DNA from: Dolichospermum sp. DET69
GTDB lineage: Bacteria > Cyanobacteriota > Cyanobacteriia > Cyanobacteriales > Nostocaceae
Assembly: GCA_017355425.1 (NCBI GenBank)
Contig: CP070234.1
Coordinates: forward strand, 62,001 to 126,000
DNA: 64,000 nucleotides
Reading direction: 5' to 3'
In this document: piece after piece, positions 62,170-64,000 of the stretch
How positions within the stretch are numbered: the first letter of the stretch is position 1
How the letters are laid out: every line of letters begins with the position of its first letter
The notes under the pieces: generated by a model
The model's input: only the letters and a program-made list of their open reading frames with translations
The model's database searches: none
What the model was told of the DNA's origin: nothing
Position numbers and translations under genes: made by a program

Positions 62170-62658
62170 AAATACGAAGCAGGTGATAAGGCAGAATTAC
62201 AGCAGGTTGTCTTTCGGATCGCTCGTTGGATCTTTGTACCTTCCCTAGTCATGGCGATCGCCCTCATCGTCTTCGCCCAACCCGTGATGAGCCTGTTCGG
62301 TGCAGAGTTTGCTGTGGCTCATTGGCAACTGCGTATTCTTGTTTTTGGGCAACTGATCAATGCCTGCTATGGACCTGTGTGGTACTTAATGAGGATGACA
62401 GGTCATCAACGGAAATCCCTAGTGGTCTTCGGCTCTAGTGCGTGTCTAAATGCTGTCTTGAATGCGATCGCCATTCCCCGCTACGGGGCAACAGCTGCTG
62501 CTGTCACCACCGCATTAACCATGATTTTGTGGAATATCTGGTTAGGGCATTTGGTCATTAAACATATTGCCATCTACCCTTCTATTTTTCATAACGTACT
62601 GGGGAAAATGCTGGGTAAAAAGTATGCCGATACCATCCCTCCAACTGACTTGTCATGA
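62170..62658 (+). pseudogene. C-terminal fragment of a polysaccharide flippase
   Basis: The frame is open from 62170 without a start (AELQQVVFRIARWIFVPSLV), then MAIALIVFAQPVMSLFGAEF and four hydrophobic helices to a stop at 62658. This is the last third of a Wzx/MATE-like oligosaccharide flippase. The rest of the gene is absent: sequence upstream of 62170 is the cyrH end. A truncated leftover from rearrangement. Confidence 0.65.
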
Positions 62659-62700
62659 TAGTCATGGTGCGACTTTCCCTTCGGTACTGATAAACTGGGA

Positions 62701-62886
62701 TTGAATCCCTTTCAGAGTCATCATGATAGATTTGGGAAGTCTAAATGTGGTCGAGAAGAAAGTGCTTTTCCCATGTTGAGAATAGTCACATTAACATCAG
62801 CATCAAAACGCCTAATTCTAGATTTTATCTATGGTTTCAGCCAAGGTAAAGGAACTGAGTCTAAATTACACGCCGTCATGAGATAA
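62701..62886 (+). pseudogene. Possible IS4-type transposase fragment
   Basis: A 61-residue reading frame with FPMLRIVTLTSASKRLILDF and YGFSQGKGTESKLH, which resembles the segment around the first catalytic region of IS4-family transposases. No other part of the transposase is present. Tentative. Confidence 0.4.
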
Positions 62887-62991
62887 TATGATTATTTTCT
62901 GTATAGCCCAGTTAATTATACTTGATTGTAGGCTATTTTTATCCTCTTCTAATGAAGAATCCAGACTAATCCTTATGTACGGGAATATGTT

Positions 62992-63777
62992 ATGCAAGAA
63001 AAACGAATCGCAATGTGGTCTGTGCCACGAAGTTTGGGTACAGTGCTGCTACAAGCCTGGTCGAGTCGGCCAGATACCGTAGTCTTTGATGAACTTCTCT
63101 CCTTTCCCTATCTCTTTATCAAAGGGAAAGATATGGGCTTTACTTGGACAGACCTTGATTCTAGCCAAATGCCCCACGCAGATTGGCGATCCGTCATCGA
63201 TCTGTTAAAGGCTCCCCTGCCTGAAGGGAATTTGCGATCCGTCATCGATCTGTTAAAGGCTCCCCTGCCTGAAGGGAAATCAATTTGCTATCAGAAGCAT
63301 CAAGCGTATCATTTAATCGAAGAGACCATGGGGCTTGAGTGGATATTGCCCTTCAGCAACTGCTTTCTGATTCGCCAACCCAAAGAAATGCTCTTATCTT
63401 TTCATAAGATTGTGCCACATTTTACCTTTGAAGAAACAGGCTGGATCGAATTAAAACGGCTGTTTGACTATGTACATCAAACGAGCGGAGTAATCCCGCC
63501 TGTCATAGATGCACACGACTTGCTGAACGATCCGCGGAGAATGCTCTCCAAGCTTTGTCAGGTTGTAGGGGTTGAGTTTACCGAGACAATGCTCAGTTGG
63601 CCCCCTATGTCGGTCGAGTTGAACGAAAAACTAGCGCCTTGGTACAGCACCGTAGCAAGTTCTACGCATTTTCACTCGTATCAGCATAAAAATAAGTCGT
63701 TGCCGCTATATCTTGTCGATATTTGTAAACGCTGCGATGAAATATATCAGGAATTATATCAATTTCGACTTTATTAG
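62992..63777 (+). CDS. cyrJ: Sulfotransferase (CyrJ)
   Basis: A 261-residue PAPS-dependent sulfotransferase. The 5'-phosphosulfate loop region is MWSVPRSLGTVLLQAW at the N-terminus; FLIRQPKEMLLSFHK matches the 3'-phosphate binding region. CyrJ sulfates the hydroxyl of the cylindrospermopsin precursor. It contains a direct 16-residue duplication (RSVIDLLKAPLPEGN/K) from a 48-bp tandem repeat. The start ATG (62992) is preceded by only a weak ribosome site. It is isolated from cyrH by pseudogene fragments. Confidence 0.92.
   Translation: MQEKRIAMWSVPRSLGTVLLQAWSSRPDTVVFDELLSFPYLFIKGKDMGFTWTDLDSSQMPHADWRSVIDLLKAPLPEGNLRSVIDLLKAPLPEGKSICYQKHQAYHLIEETMGLEWILPFSNCFLIRQPKEMLLSFHKIVPHFTFEETGWIELKRLFDYVHQTSGVIPPVIDAHDLLNDPRRMLSKLCQVVGVEFTETMLSWPPMSVELNEKLAPWYSTVASSTHFHSYQHKNKSLPLYLVDICKRCDEIYQELYQFRLY
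63186..63281 (+). repeat. 48-bp in-frame tandem duplication inside cyrJ
   Basis: Two 48-bp units begin GCGATCCGTCATCGATC at 63186 and 63234. They are identical over at least 44 bases and both end GAAGGGAA. The frame is kept, adding 16 residues. Confidence 0.85.
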
Positions 63778-64000
63778 AGAGTATTGGTAATGAAAATTCT
63801 ATATATCTTTAGAGCGATGGTTTTTATTGGGTTTATTGGGCGTACTACTGATCAAATACCGACTTGCCAGCCTCTGATATCCTTTACCTTTTGGTTACAG
63901 CAGCAGCCTGATTTCGCTACTTTTTTGTTCGGCACTTGTGATTCTTTCATGTCTTAAAGGTAATGCCCAACTACCTGAATTTTCTGGTGTCCAGGCAATT
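63778..64000. other. Right edge, no intact gene recognised
   Basis: An ATG at 63790 opens a 55-codon frame (MKILYIFRAMVFIGFIGRTT...) that stops at 63956; its neighbouring frame reads hydrophobic segments (LLFCSALVILSCLKGN) open to the window end. This may be the frameshifted start of a membrane protein. Some cyr clusters continue with cyrN and cyrO; neither is visible here. Confidence 0.3.

Overview
This window comes from a filamentous, heterocyst-type (Nostocales) cyanobacterium. The grounds are the gene families present, frequent GCGATCGC (HIP1-like) octamers, many short dispersed repeats and MITE-like elements, and an almost complete cylindrospermopsin (cyr/aoa) gene cluster. That cluster is known from Cylindrospermopsis/Raphidiopsis, Aphanizomenon/Chrysosporum (Umezakia), Anabaena and Oscillatoria. 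The species cannot be fixed from this sequence alone.

Left part (1-24.4 kb) is visibly AT-rich accessory DNA. It starts with the 3' part of a very large NACHT-type STAND ATPase carrying a C-terminal PD-(D/E)XK nuclease, probably anti-phage. Convergent to it are overlapping holA and dnaX genes (DNA polymerase III delta and gamma/tau). Next is an IS200/IS605-group element carrying isrB (a HNH-less IscB relative). Two head-to-tail copies of a 2183-bp group II intron, which appear identical, sit between its presumed omega-RNA region and its ORF. Then follow an XRE regulator, a repeat-rich protein with a -1 frameshift at a canonical slippery heptamer, a VapBC pair flanked by direct repeats, a RecF/ABC-like ATPase, a beta clamp (dnaN) with unusual low-complexity insertions, another XRE regulator, a plasmid-type replication/winged-helix gene broken by an A-run frameshift, a RecD-like helicase, an HNH nuclease and a second PIN toxin-antitoxin pair. 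A private set of replisome subunits beside regulators and toxin-antitoxin modules suggests a large plasmid or integrated plasmid-like element.

Middle and right part (24.4-63.8 kb) is the cyr cluster, in two divergent arms. Leftward: cyrA (amidinotransferase), cyrB (A-PCP-KS-AT-DH-MT-KR-ACP), cyrE (KS-AT-DH-KR-ACP). Rightward: cyrC (KS-AT-KR-ACP), cyrD (KS-AT-DH-KR-ACP), cyrF (KS-AT-ACP plus a GNAT-like tail), cyrG (amidohydrolase), cyrI (2OG-Fe(II) hydroxylase), then cyrK (MATE exporter, opposite strand), cyrH (amidohydrolase paralogue) and cyrJ (sulfotransferase). CyrA makes guanidinoacetate, which the CyrB adenylation domain loads. Modules B-F extend it with malonate, CyrG/CyrH are proposed to finish the uracil ring, CyrJ sulfates, CyrI hydroxylates and CyrK exports. 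The space between cyrI and cyrJ is littered with MITEs and fragments of an acyltransferase, a flippase and transposases, and a tnpB relic lies in the cyrA-cyrC divergent promoter.

Main points for a second look: isrB whose Shine-Dalgarno sequence is separated from its ATG by two introns; the slippery-heptamer gene; substitutions at key catalytic positions in CyrB-KR (Tyr to His), CyrE-DH (His to Tyr) and the CyrH metal site; the GNAT-like end of CyrF; an in-frame 48-bp duplication in cyrJ; and a MITE with an 8-bp target duplication at the cyrF stop codon.
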